Positions 48,530 to 58,766 of a stretch of 64,000 nt of DNA are shown one piece after another. The DNA is from Spirometra erinaceieuropaei (taxonomy: Eukaryota > Platyhelminthes > Cestoda > Diphyllobothriidea > Diphyllobothriidae). Numbering within the stretch: position 1 is the first letter of the stretch; each line of letters opens with the position of its first letter. The notes below the pieces were generated by a model. That model was given only the letters and a program-made list of their open reading frames with translations, made no database searches and was not told where the DNA came from. The stretch spans positions 133,193-197,192 of the forward strand of contig CACRXP010000234.1 of the NCBI GenBank assembly GCA_902702965.1, given 5' to 3'. The position numbers and the translations under genes are program-made.

Positions 48530-49690
48530 ACATTTATGGACAGTCTTCTTAACTATAAATATTATAGTTGGATAAAGCCTTGCGGTCACTTTCGGTTATC
48601 TCGATGTTAACTTCATTTTTTAGTCGTCAAAACTTTATTATATATGAAACTTAATGGAAGATTTATTTGGATTCATTCGCATCAATAAACCAGTAAATAT
48701 TCAATTGGATACATATGAAATTGGTAACGCCGCTGATTATGAAAGGCCAAAGACCATGAATTCAAGCTGCATCCGTTGCAGCTGATACTTTTAAAAGGCC
48801 AAGTGTAAGATATTAACTGTTAAGATTTCTTCTACAAACCAAGCAGCTGTCTTCGCCAGAAACCTCGTCATAACCATATATCACAGATAGCCAGTCTAAC
48901 AGAGTGCGGAATAACCATACAAAAGCACCGGTGGCTGATTTTCCTCGGCCTCTGACGATTTGCAGGTCTATTATAATGTACTTGTTAGGGGCTCCTTGAT
49001 ACTTAGTGAGTTTATTTGTAAAACCAGTGACTTTCAATGGGCAAAAGAAGTTCTTCAATTCTGTATACAGTGCTTAAATCAGCATTCGGTACTAGTGAGG
49101 TGACTGGGAAAAGTCGCAGATTATAATATCTTTTTTTCACAGGGACAGTCATCATTTATACAAAACTAGCTGTCTTTCCAATGATTTATTGCTACAGATT
49201 CTTATTCCTCATAAGTTACTTGAAAACACCCCAGCATTTTAATCAATGCGTTGCGCTTTACCCCTTCTACCATTAGTATAGTCATTTGAGTTTTTTGAAG
49301 AAAATTCGGCAAGATCTCATTTCGTAGCAGTACCTGTTAGGGGTTAGAAGTCAGGCTGGGGCTTGTCTACTGCAGGTGCGGCTGCAAAATGAGATCCGAC
49401 CGAAAATTCACTCACTGTCTGAAGACACAATGTGGGAAAGAAAGCAACATTGCGCGAAAAGTAACATTAACACTCGAATTCGGCTAAACCGCCATCGAGT
49501 TAACTACTTCGATTCCACTAGACAATGTGTCATTCACTTCGTTGAAACCGTACTTTATGCTTCTGGTGGTTAAGGGCTGTTATATCTTTTCGACCCATTT
49601 TGTTTAAGTTGCATTTTTAAATTGCACATTTCGTGTACAAGAACTTCCTTCTCAGAAAGAATCGGTCTCTATCACCGAACACCATCGTGC
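48530..49690. other. No supported feature
   Basis: No exon, domain or repeat recognised on either strand. Confidence 0.45.
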
Positions 49691-49699
49691 CCTAGTTGT

Positions 49700-49967
49700 G
49701 TGAGTACAGCCACATCCACGATTGACCGAAGTAAGGAGAGCAACAGTCCTGTTTGGACATTTTCTCGAAAAAATTAGACTCAGGGGAGGGGAGAGGAGGC
49801 AGTAAGTGACAGTGAGGGCTAGACAGAGCCGTGTCACAAGGGGGAAGAAGGGAGAGAAGGGGCGCGGAGACATGCATACAGTTAATCGATTCTTGCCCAC
49901 GATAGACGCGGAACGTACGAGAAGGTTCTTCTGTGCTCACAGGACCGGCCTCTGTAGCCTGATGGCA
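49700..49967 (-). mobile_element. PLE-4 fragment, - strand arm
   Basis: From the junction near 49967 the - strand encodes a degraded PLE C-terminus (AIRLQRPVL, stop, AQKNL...PRLSW) and then a pyrimidine-rich 3' UTR. 49862-49935 is the inverted partner of 49977-50050. Confidence 0.65.
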
Positions 49968-50110
49968 GTTCTGTGCGCGCAGAAGAACCTCTCGCACGCT
50001 CCGCGTCTATCGTGGACAAGGATCGATTAACTAAACGCATGTCTCCGCGCACCGCCCCCCCCTCCCTCTACCTAACCCTCACTGTCCCTTTCTTCCCCCC
50101 TCCCTTCCCT
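49968..50110 (+). mobile_element. PLE-4 fragment, + strand arm
   Basis: Encodes VLCAQKNLSHAPRLSWTRID then a stop at 50028-50030, homologous to the PLE-3 C-terminus (CAQKNLVQAPRLPWSKVD). A C/T-rich 3' UTR follows. With the - strand arm it forms a head-to-head pair whose axis is near 49956. Both arms are truncated just before the C-terminus. Confidence 0.7.
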
Positions 50111-50319
50111 ACCTTCTATTCACATATCCCGTTTGTATGAAAAGACGAATCTTAATAAAGTTAGACTGACTCTTAAGCAGATAATCATTGTCTAATTTCA
50201 AATCGCTCAAAGTAGGGGACTCGCTTGTCTGATCGAACGATAATTTCAACTTTCTGCGATTTTGAGTTTCTAGTGGTAACTTAGGTACCAGCGAACGCAA
50301 TTCGAAATGGTGGGTCAGC

Positions 50320-50575
50320 AGTTTCCTTTATACCCCAACCCAAGTGAGTTCCGTAAGAGCGATCGGTGATCGCCCCTACCATTATATATTTCCGATCGAA
50401 AGCGACAGGGCAACGGGCTCGTGGCTTAGTGGCTAGAGGCGTGGACTTCTAACTAACAGGTCGCGAGTTGGAACCTCGGGTTTTCCACACTTCGGGCTTG
50501 GGTATGACTGGCTGACTACGGCTAATAAGCCAGAAATGGCCATTGCAGTCTCCCTTGTCTTTTTCGGTCATAACA
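50320..50575 (+). repeat. tRNA-derived SINE, tail-head-body arrangement
   Basis: Head from 50403 (CGACAGGGCAACGGGCTCGT), A box TTAGTGGCTAGAGGC, B box GGTCGCGAGTTGGAACC, body with AATAAGCCAGAAATGGCC, ending near 50575. Before the head, 50335-50385 (GTGAGTTCC...GATCGCCCCTACC) matches the tail that follows the SINE body at 32345-32410. The order here is tail then head. Confidence 0.7.
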
Positions 50576-50855
50576 TGAGGCTAAGTACTGCTGATATCGA
50601 CTTAAATTTGACCAATGCCTTAAGAGAACAGCCCACATGCTATAGTGCGGAGGTCTTAGGGTGTAGAAGTCACTAAAAATGACAAAATTAGGATTTTAAT
50701 ATTCGAATTTCAAAAAACCCCTTTTGCGTGCAGGTCTAACATACCACGTTTTCATGGTCGGCATTTAACAGAATAGGTATGCAGAAATTTATTCTAAGTC
50801 CAAGTAGTTCTTGGTTTGCTTTTCAGTGGTGATATCAGTGGAAATACTGAAAAAA

Positions 50856-50965
50856 TCAAAGTCAGCAAACGTACTTTTTCGATTTTTCATCTTCAGACCG
50901 GTACAGTAATATGTAGCAAGGTTAAACAGCAGGAACTGAAAAATACCAAATGAACAAATGCGATC
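50856..50965 (-). mobile_element. PLE-5 3' tail, - strand arm
   Basis: On the - strand ends GTCTGAAGATGAAAAATCG...GTACGTTTGCTGACTTT. Inverted and diverged relative to 51120-51228. No coding sequence. Confidence 0.5.
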
Positions 50966-51039
50966 GGCGTTTGGGAGTGTCTAGACATCCCCGGAAAAGT
51001 TGTAAGATTCATGCCTGGTTCTCGCAGTTTAAAACCCAG

Positions 51040-51230
51040 GTTTAGCCGCACATTTTCTTCCCCTCGTCCTAGTACATCTCGTTACAGCAACGAAACACAA
51101 GTGTAACTACCCTTGTTAAAACTTTATTTGGGTGTATTTTTGTTTTTCACTGCCTATCGTGACGCATATTGTTGTGCTAGTCTGAAGATGAATAACCGAA
51201 AGATCACATTTGCTGACTTTGGCTATTTTT
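51040..51230 (+). mobile_element. PLE-5 3' UTR, + strand arm with hammerhead-like motif
   Basis: CTCGTTACAGCAACGAAACA (51076-51095) resembles the PLE-1 3' UTR (TCGTGTTACAGCGATGAAAC, about 11720). It ends with CTGAAGATGAATAACCGAAA (51182-51201), which keeps CUGANGA and GAAA at the spacing seen in PLE-3, then GATCACATTTGCTGACTTT. With the - arm it is a third head-to-head PLE pair, older and more diverged. Confidence 0.5.
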
Positions 51231-51239
51231 AGTATGCAC

Positions 51240-54200
51240 TTGCAAAAAACCGAGGGAATTTCAAGTTGCTTCTCTCCTATTCTGATGAAAGTCATTTACG
51301 ACACCGCCTGGACAACGAAGAATATATAGTAGGTTTACATGATTGGGCATATTATTGGAGTTCTTCAGTTAACCGGGTGGACTGGCTTACTATTACCCCC
51401 ACCATGTGAAATGGTCCTTCTGACCACCTGTTAAATGTTGGCGTTGCAAAGTCACTGATCTGAGTAGAACTAGTACGATCGGCATAATAGGCTGGAGTAC
51501 AGTCAAAGTTCCGGCTATATGATGACATGCAACCTATTTAAAAAATATGCGTGTGTGTACTGCACTATGCAGCCGAATATATCGTATAGTTCCTGATCAT
51601 AAATAGAATCAATTTAAGCATGGAGAGGATGGTAAATTGACTTTCCACTTCTCGCGTACATGCAAGCATTTCATTATTCCACCTGCGTTGATCCCACACG
51701 AGCAACCTCTGATTTGAACAATTTGGCATTACATTCGGCCTGTGGGACTATTTTAGGCTCAAGGTCAGACCACTCAATCGAACCTATTACTAATATTGGA
51801 CGAAATTTTACACGAATTATCAGAATGGTTATGTAGCATTGGTTAGGCCACTGGGGATAAAAAGAAACTTTCGATGAAGGACTTAGGGGTTTATTGAGTT
51901 GTTTGCTTCGGCACGAAATACGCTTAGGCCTTGGGATTGTTCGGTGTTAAAAAGTCTGACCGAGGTACAAATGCGACCAGCAGCAGAAAACGCCGACCAT
52001 AATGGTGGCGGAACACTGTATGCCCTATTATTTTCTCCGGTAACACGAAGTACCTTCTTTTAAGTAACAGCACGAGGTACAGGTAAGTTCAAAACTTGAC
52101 CAATATTTGCGGTTAAAAAAGTAACATCCCAGTATAATAAGAAATCAGGCCAATCGTGCTGCTTAATGTGAATCAGTAGGTCATGCGAACAGGCTGGTCA
52201 AAAATCAAAGGTGGAGCCCTGTTAACAAATTATCCCCACAGGGGGCTAAGGAAAAGTCAGACGGAGGCGACCAAAATGTTATTTGTCTTTTATTTTTTAG
52301 TCCACCGAAATGATAATTCTGAAAGTAGTAGTCTGAGTATGTTCTGTGCGTAGATGGCCTCATAGAAACAATGGTTCAAGTAAACTGCTTCCCCTTATCT
52401 GCTTTCAGAAAACTAAAATAGGCTGGGTCATCTGTGTAAGTCCCGATAAATGACCCGTCAACTCTCGTCCATGTGTAAGGACCAACAGCTGGAACTTCAA
52501 TGATGTCCTAATCCATTCCAGTTCTCCGAAGACAAATAACGGAAGGCAGTTTATTTCTAAGATTGTTTCCACATAGTTAACTACGTAGGCAACGTACTTA
52601 CACTATCTATACTGAAAGAATTAATATGCTAAAACAGAGTAGGAGGGATCCGTGAGATTGGCCAGGGTCCCCTCCATCCCCATTTGGCCTAGTCCTTGGG
52701 AAGGGGACATGTGCTAACAGGGGCAATATTTTGTTATAAATAATGCTATTGACTTGGAAATCTAACGTAAAACCAATCATGCTGTAGTGAGTCTTTACGT
52801 GGACTTAGGGGTGACAGTGGCAAAGATAGCATCCCCTACAATAAGCAAATCAATGGCGTTTCATGCACCGACAGAAAACTCAGGAAATTGATTTCACACT
52901 CTAACGTCCACCGATTCCGGCAAAATTGTGACTCTTCCAGTTAAAAATCAGTGAAACTCAGGAAGTTTGAAATCTCCGCCGTTTAAATAATGTTACAAGT
53001 TTAAATCGACCGTGGCATAAAGTGCCTCAGAACAACAGAATTTCACAATTGTTGTTGGTGTTGAAAGGAGTAATGGGTGCAACTAACGAGTTAAATCTTT
53101 TATTGTTTTGAGACAGCAGTTAAATTTCACTCAGGAAAGACATTAGAGGTCCAATGACCCAAACTTAAAGTCCTCACTCACATATACGCGACTCGCCTCT
53201 CATCGCCTTTTTGACGACCATTCAGAAGATTGTGCAGCCAAACAGAGTTCTGGCTTGGCTACGGATAGCATTAACCGTGGCACAGTCACGAAAAATTTCT
53301 GGACAGCGAACGAGCCCCAAAGATTGAAGCGACAATGTCTTATCTATATAAGCCTCGTAATTAGACCTAAACGCCTTGGGAGGGCGTACTGTGTGATTTT
53401 TAGGGGATGAAATTAATTCATACGGTGACTGACAGGTCATGGAAAAGGAAACGATGCCTCAGTTCAACCGCATAAAGCATGCAATATCAAACAACGACAA
53501 GTATGACAACAGAGACGCTGCATTAGAACAAATAAGTTGTGAAAGTGAAGTCTGCGCATTATCGAAATCTACCTGAAGTTGCATAGATACTCATTTGCAG
53601 GATGTTGCAGTGTAGTCCTGTCGAAGTGGCACTACGTACACGAAGAGTTTGCTTACTCGAGTGCAGCATCATGTGCGACTTCTACTTCTCTTGTGGAAGT
53701 GTGCTGAGCAATTAGGAAAGCATTGTTATATTTTGATCGTTGGCCTCTTTAGCAGACAACAGTGTTAACCAACTATGTTTGCCTCTCTTTCTAGGAGTTC
53801 ACTGAAATGCGTTATATACGGAAGCGTAGTGGCTGGTTTCGGGCTGAAGGGCATTTCGAAGGAGGCAGGCCTGTTCACAATCCGAGTGCCGGGAGGTTTG
53901 ATGAACAACTTCATTGGTTGAGGTCGAGTGAACTTAAGTCACTTTAGTAAGAGAACAAGGCTTTCCAATATATATACGAAAATTGCAATCAAATCAATTT
54001 TAACGGTAGTAAATTTGAAAATTTAAAGTCGTGGTTATCTGAAAGGCAGGCGCAAACGGTCGCCACCTGCTATATCGCGATTATATGCACAGTAATTTCT
54101 CAGCAAATAAGCGTCCAGGTCGCATTCGAATGTCCCATTAATTTTTCAAAGAACCATCGCGTCAGAAAGTCCGTTCTCCGCTTTAACTACGCTCTGCAGT

Positions 54201-55390
54201 AAGGTGTTCCGTCGGACGACCGAGTGGACTAGCTTCCTCTGTAGTTTAAAGGGATGACCACATGGGTGGTCCACCCCAGTGAATTCTAAGAAGTCATCAA
54301 CTTCCAGGGCCCGCGCACGGCCTCTGGCAATCCGGCAAGTCTAATTGATGTTTCTGGGCGCTTTCCTGCAAATGGGGGAAACAAATTAAGTGCTGCCAAG
54401 TATGGCTTCCTTAGGCAGATAACTAAGATATGTGACTATCCTTATAGTACCTGGTTGCGCTCTTTCCAGCTGTTTTAATCCTTCCTAAACCACGGACTCG
54501 AGCCCTGAACAGCATACCCGAAGTGAGATCGAGCGAATGACCATGACTGCGACAAGGGGGGGGGGCAGTTGTTATGTCATATTTCGTTTTCCCACGCGGA
54601 GGAACAAAAAGATTTCTGATGCCAAAAACTTCATATTATTGTAAATGACAAAAGAGGGTTCTTTATTTCTCCATTGACATTTAAGTCAGTCTTTCTACTT
54701 CTCCATTTCCAAAACTTTATGAATTTGCCCTGAGCATGCCACACAGACCATGCCTTCGTGGTTGACATTCATCCAACTTATTAAATCCCTTACCCGTCTG
54801 ATGGGATGCGATTTGATTGCAGAATATCCAGAACTGCAGTCAATTTCACTGCGACTTATGTTTATTCATTCGTTTATTTCAGCCCGCTCCCCGAGCGCCG
54901 ATAACCGTTTGGCTACCTTGCTGACAGAAGCAAACAGGCAAGTTCCGGGAAACATTTCAGAAGAGGTAGATGCAACTACTGAAACAAGAAGTCTGATAGC
55001 CTGACGTCTGGTATTATCACTCATGATTTACTAGTGTTGGTCTGTAAGTTAAAGTCCTAAGGAAAACGACAAAATACGACGCAAGTACTGAGCACTAACA
55101 TCAACTATCTAGTTGTGTAAACTTTCGTTTGTGTAAGAATGCTACACCGGCGCTCCGAGACGCATTGCAGTGAGACGTAAAACGTCACTGACCTACACTA
55201 TATTATTCGGGCGCGTAGAGCAAATAGTTTACCACTCCATGCATAAACGCTAAGAGGAGCAAATTTAAACAGGTCTCAAATTTTGATGAGCGTTATCAAG
55301 TTGGAAAAGCACATCGAAAGCCGTCGCCGCCTCCTAAACTACTCGGACTTGAAGTTGAACACAGACCGAAGGCAACCATCTAGCTTCAGG
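51240..55390. other. Gene-free stretch, no supported feature
   Basis: No domain, exon or repeat that I can support. Open frames at 53222-53440 (-) and 54750-55004 (+) have no motif. A G-homopolymer of about 9-10 lies near 54555. Confidence 0.45.
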
Positions 55391-55539
55391 TTATGAGACC
55401 GTAAGATCCATTACCATGGCAAGAAGGGTCGGTAGTCGTTTACCGGATGTGGTGCAGTCGCGGACAAGGCAGATACGTCGGAGAAACTGGGAAAATAGTC
55501 CGAATATAAATGGCCGAATATGCAGCAGCAGTGAGGTGG

Positions 55540-55830
55540 AGTGATACTAAATCCTAGATCGTGGCTAGTTTTACGGGACCCGATCACACACTGAGGTTCG
55601 ATGGAGTCAAAATCGTAGCAAGAGGTGACCACCGCTTGAGCCATAAGCTGCTTAAGTTGCGACTCGCTGGCTTACATTCGACCAAAAAGCGCAATGACCT
55701 TCCGCTTTCATATGCTTTGCTGAAATTTCGCCTAGGTAGAATTACCACCCACGCGATTAGAGTGCGGCTGATCAGTAGCCACGATAACAGCTAGACAAAC
55801 TGGCGAGTCAATTTTACGCTATGAATCAAA
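55540..55830 (-). repeat. Dispersed repeat D, copy 1
   Basis: On the - strand the blocks GAAATTTCAGCAAAGCATATG, then TCATTGCGCTTTTTGGTCG, then TATGGCTCAAGC and a CACCTCTTGC block match the + strand at 63735-63860 (GAAGTTTCAGCATAGAATGAG, CCATCGCACTTTTTGATTG, TATGACTCAAGCAGC, CACTTCTTGC). The family is unnamed and no coding frame is shared. ORFs on both strands here look like repeat sequence. Confidence 0.55.
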
Positions 55831-55962
55831 ACGACCATGAAATAATAATAATAAAATGACTCGATTACGGACTGGCGAATAATTATCGCATCAACCATGA
55901 CCCGAGTCGTTCTTGAAAACTTGGTTCTAGCAACTGACTCTTTGGTTGTCTCTAAATCGCCT

Positions 55963-56250
55963 TCATGCCTTGAAATTCTGTGTTGAAGAGAAGTCAAGCG
56001 TAAGGTTCACCGACTTTAAGTTAAAGAATTTACGTGCACCCATGACTCCAAATTTAGCCAAGTCAACATCCAGGACATTTAAGTCCGTGGCAAATAGAAC
56101 CTCATTGCGACTGGCCACTTCCTTGACTGATTGGAGAGACGAACGGTCAGTCGTCCTCACCTGGTTTAATAGTGAACCAAGCGACAGAATTTTTCTATTT
56201 TGTAAATTAATCGTCCTCGTCCTTGTCAAGACGGATTCACTTTCGGGCAC
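55963..56250 (-). other. Open frame of 95 codons, unassigned
   Basis: A stop-free - strand frame of 95 codons without a recognised motif. The opposite strand is also open for 104 codons. Adjacent to repeat D. It may be repeat-derived. I do not claim a gene. Confidence 0.2.
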
Positions 56251-56925
56251 CGAATATTAACTAATTTAGCCGAAAAAATTACCGACGTGAAGCATACGAC
56301 TACCCTACACTCATGTCTACTCTAAGGGTCTTCGCGAAAGAGACAGCATCCCTGTATTATAATCTAGACATCCAGGATTTTGATTCTTGCGAAGTTCCTC
56401 TTATGGCAATGATGTCGGGGTTTCTCTTTAAAACTAGCAACTTGAGCGTTGAGTTGCGATCGATGTGATCTAAATAATCCCACCTTGCAATGTGACGATT
56501 TATTACTAATAACTCTGTCTTGGACTCTCATACAACAAATTGGCCCGAATGTAGTAAACTTCCTTGCTCAGTAGACAAGAACAGAGTGCCTGGATGGTTC
56601 GATGGCCTAGTCAGTTTTGATAATTCACTTTAAAACTTTTCGCTGTAAATACATAAATTATCATTTCTCTGAAGGCGACATTAAGTCATACTTAAAAGAC
56701 ATGAAATACATTTCTGGAAAAACTTAAAATGATTTGTTTTAATGGGCTCCTTAAAGGGCACTTATGTGATGTCGAAGTTGCGAATCCTGACTTTGGTGTA
56801 ACCATTGCCTAACACGCTAGACTTCTTCAAATTTGTGTAATCACACCTCGTTCTCATCTAAATTTTGGTTTATTATACGTATTTGACTTTTATTTGTTCG
56901 GCGAATAAGTATATCTGTCAGCCGA

Positions 56926-57015
56926 CTAACGCTTTTCGTTCCTAAGTGGCTGTTCAAAGCACTTGTACATGTACCAATGCTTTGAACAGCCACGTTGAAA
57001 ACAAAAGCGCTAGTC
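56926..57015. repeat. Hairpin (inverted repeat) with 16-bp perfect arms
   Basis: GTGGCTGTTCAAAGCA (56948-56963) is followed by about 16 nt centred on GTACATGTAC and then the exact reverse complement TGCTTTGAACAGCCAC. Weaker pairing continues outward (GACTAACGCTTTT against AAAAGCGCTAGTCG). It lies just outside the CACTA-like element on its 3' side. It could be a MITE remnant or part of the element terminus. Confidence 0.6.
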
Positions 57016-57139
57016 GACGGTCCCTACACATAGCTTACCTGCCAACACTGCCGAAGTCCTCCGGTTCATACTATTCGTACAATGGTTGGTCCCGCAATAA
57101 ATATAACGCGCTTCTCTTATATTGATGACCTAGTTAACC

Positions 57140-57268
57140 CTAGTAGCAAACTATATCGAGACGATATCTATTAGATATCTATTTTTCGAGATACCTATAT
57201 CGACTATATATCGATTTTGTCCGCGGTCTAGATATCGAGTCGATATCTATTTTTCGAGATACTCCCGA
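57140..57268. repeat. Short degenerate tandem/inverted array of ATATCGA/GATATCT motifs
   Basis: GATATCTATTTTTCGAGATAC occurs closely at 57174 and 57241, with further ATATCGA, GATATCT and AGATATC words between, partly palindromic. Its position beyond the 3' end of the DUF4806 gene would suit subterminal transposase-binding repeats of a CACTA element (inference). It could also be simple AT-rich drift. Confidence 0.5.
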
Positions 57269-57596
57269 AATCGGCGATAGGGACACGTTAGGTCATGCGC
57301 ATGCAGCGGTTACTTGTTCCTATACCCATATCTAATTTTATTATTGTCTGTTCGCCTTAGTCATGCCCATCCCGGCTTACCTTGCCTGCTCTTGTCCACT
57401 TTGCAGCCCTTTTAACGGGCTAATTTTCGTTGATATTGCAACCGATGCAACTATGCCCACCAAAATGAACTATTTTGAAGACTTGTAAGTAGGGAAAAAG
57501 TTTATTTGATAAAAAATAATATAAAATTGGTTTAATACATAGGTGAGTCATTTTTGACTGATGATGGCTCACTCTTGGAGCAAGTTGGATTGTTTT

Positions 57597-58548
57597 CTAG
57601 AGGGTAGGAATTATATTAAAAAATGAAATGTATTCACCAGTCCAGCTCTTGTTCGCGCTTTCTCTATGCTGCCGCTGCACACAATTATCGAGCGACCTTT
57701 TGAGTCTTTTGGTAAAGGCACTCTCAAGATCGGATAGAGTGAGAGCGGAATTTTTGTTCCAACTCGCGAAGACGTCTAAGAATGTAGATAGAGGAAGTTT
57801 AATTGCAAACATACCTAGAACCACCTTGTAAACTGCAGAAGTGGACAGACTTTCTTTCAACTTTCTGCCCTTGAAGTTGACGTGTAGGGCTATTTCGTCC
57901 TCAAATAGCGCAAAGAATATGCGCTTAACAAAGTCATCCAGGCTATTACCGCCTAGACAGGTGAGGAAGGACACCTAATTTTTTGTGTAGGTAATAAACG
58001 GACAGCCTACAAGTTCGTTTCTTATTGCATTGTCCTCCATTAGTGCATTCAGGTTGCGGAAGTCCGCTGCCGTCCGCATAGGCCGCTTTATGGGGTTTTG
58101 GGGTAGCGGTGCAGCCGCCGGCGCTGGTGACCTTTGAAGCACCTTTGCCTCTAACTCCCGCAAACGGCCGTGCAAGCGGCGGTTACTGTCAAGGATCACG
58201 TCCATCTTTTTGGACAGCCTTGCACTGTGCTGAAGGAGTAGGACCAAGGCCTTTTCCAAATTTGCCATTCTGTCATTAGGCACAGGTTCCTGCCACTCTG
58301 TGAGAAAGGTCAAAAGAAAGAATTTTTATTACCCTCGACCCGCATTTGCTCCCTTGAGGGAAGGGTGTCATCGGAGTCGTCCATCTCAATATGGCTCTCG
58401 TTTAGTTCCTAGAAATCAGAACTGCGTAAAGTCATAAGACTTACAGGTGACGATATGCCTTCTCCATTAAAGTAGTAGAGGGCCTCTTCCAGTGCTGACC
58501 TACGTTCACGTGGTGGATTACGGCGAGTCGGCTGGCTCATGGTAATGT
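57597..58548 (-). CDS. DUF4806-domain protein with three 35-36 nt introns (transposon accessory gene)
   Basis: Exons on - as I read them: about 58539-58446, 58409-58316ish, 58280-58011 and 57974-57597. The frame starts at MSQPTRRNPPRERR and stays open across three tiny introns: GTAAGT...TTCTAG (36 nt, near 58445-58410), GTAATA...TCACAG (35 nt, near 58350-58316) and GTAGGC...AATTAG (36 nt, 58010-57975). Joining the last removes an in-frame TAG and restores NELVSFLTCLGG, the hallmark of DUF4806 (L-x-LMEDN-x-IR...LVSFL-x-x-GG-x-S-x-D). A coiled-coil-like region (LEKALVLLLQHSARLSKKMD) precedes the domain. DUF4806 function is unknown to me. Context suggests a DNA-binding or transposition accessory role (inference). 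Confidence 0.75.
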
Positions 58549-58766
58549 CTACAAACGCACAGGGAACAATTAAGTGACCAGTATTTGTGACACTAGTAAT
58601 CTTATAACTAGAACCACTTCGCCCCTGCAGTGCTTGTAAACCTCTCACTATGTTTACTGTGCGTTTGTAGGGCTACGAGCACTGTTCGCGAGAGCAAGAG
58701 GACAGTAAGTGGTAATTAAGAGCGGCCTACAGATACCTATCTGTAGGCCTAGGTCTTAGTATCTCA

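Noticed and set aside
51279..51300. TTCTGATGAAAGTC as hammerhead core
   Set aside because: CUGAUGA and AAAGUC are present but no stem II can form and GAAA overlaps the first core element.
57597..58313. DUF4806 frame split by a genuine stop codon (pseudogene)
   Set aside because: The stop lies within a 36-nt GT-AG segment and removing it restores the family pattern. Two further introns of the same size in the gene make splicing the better explanation.
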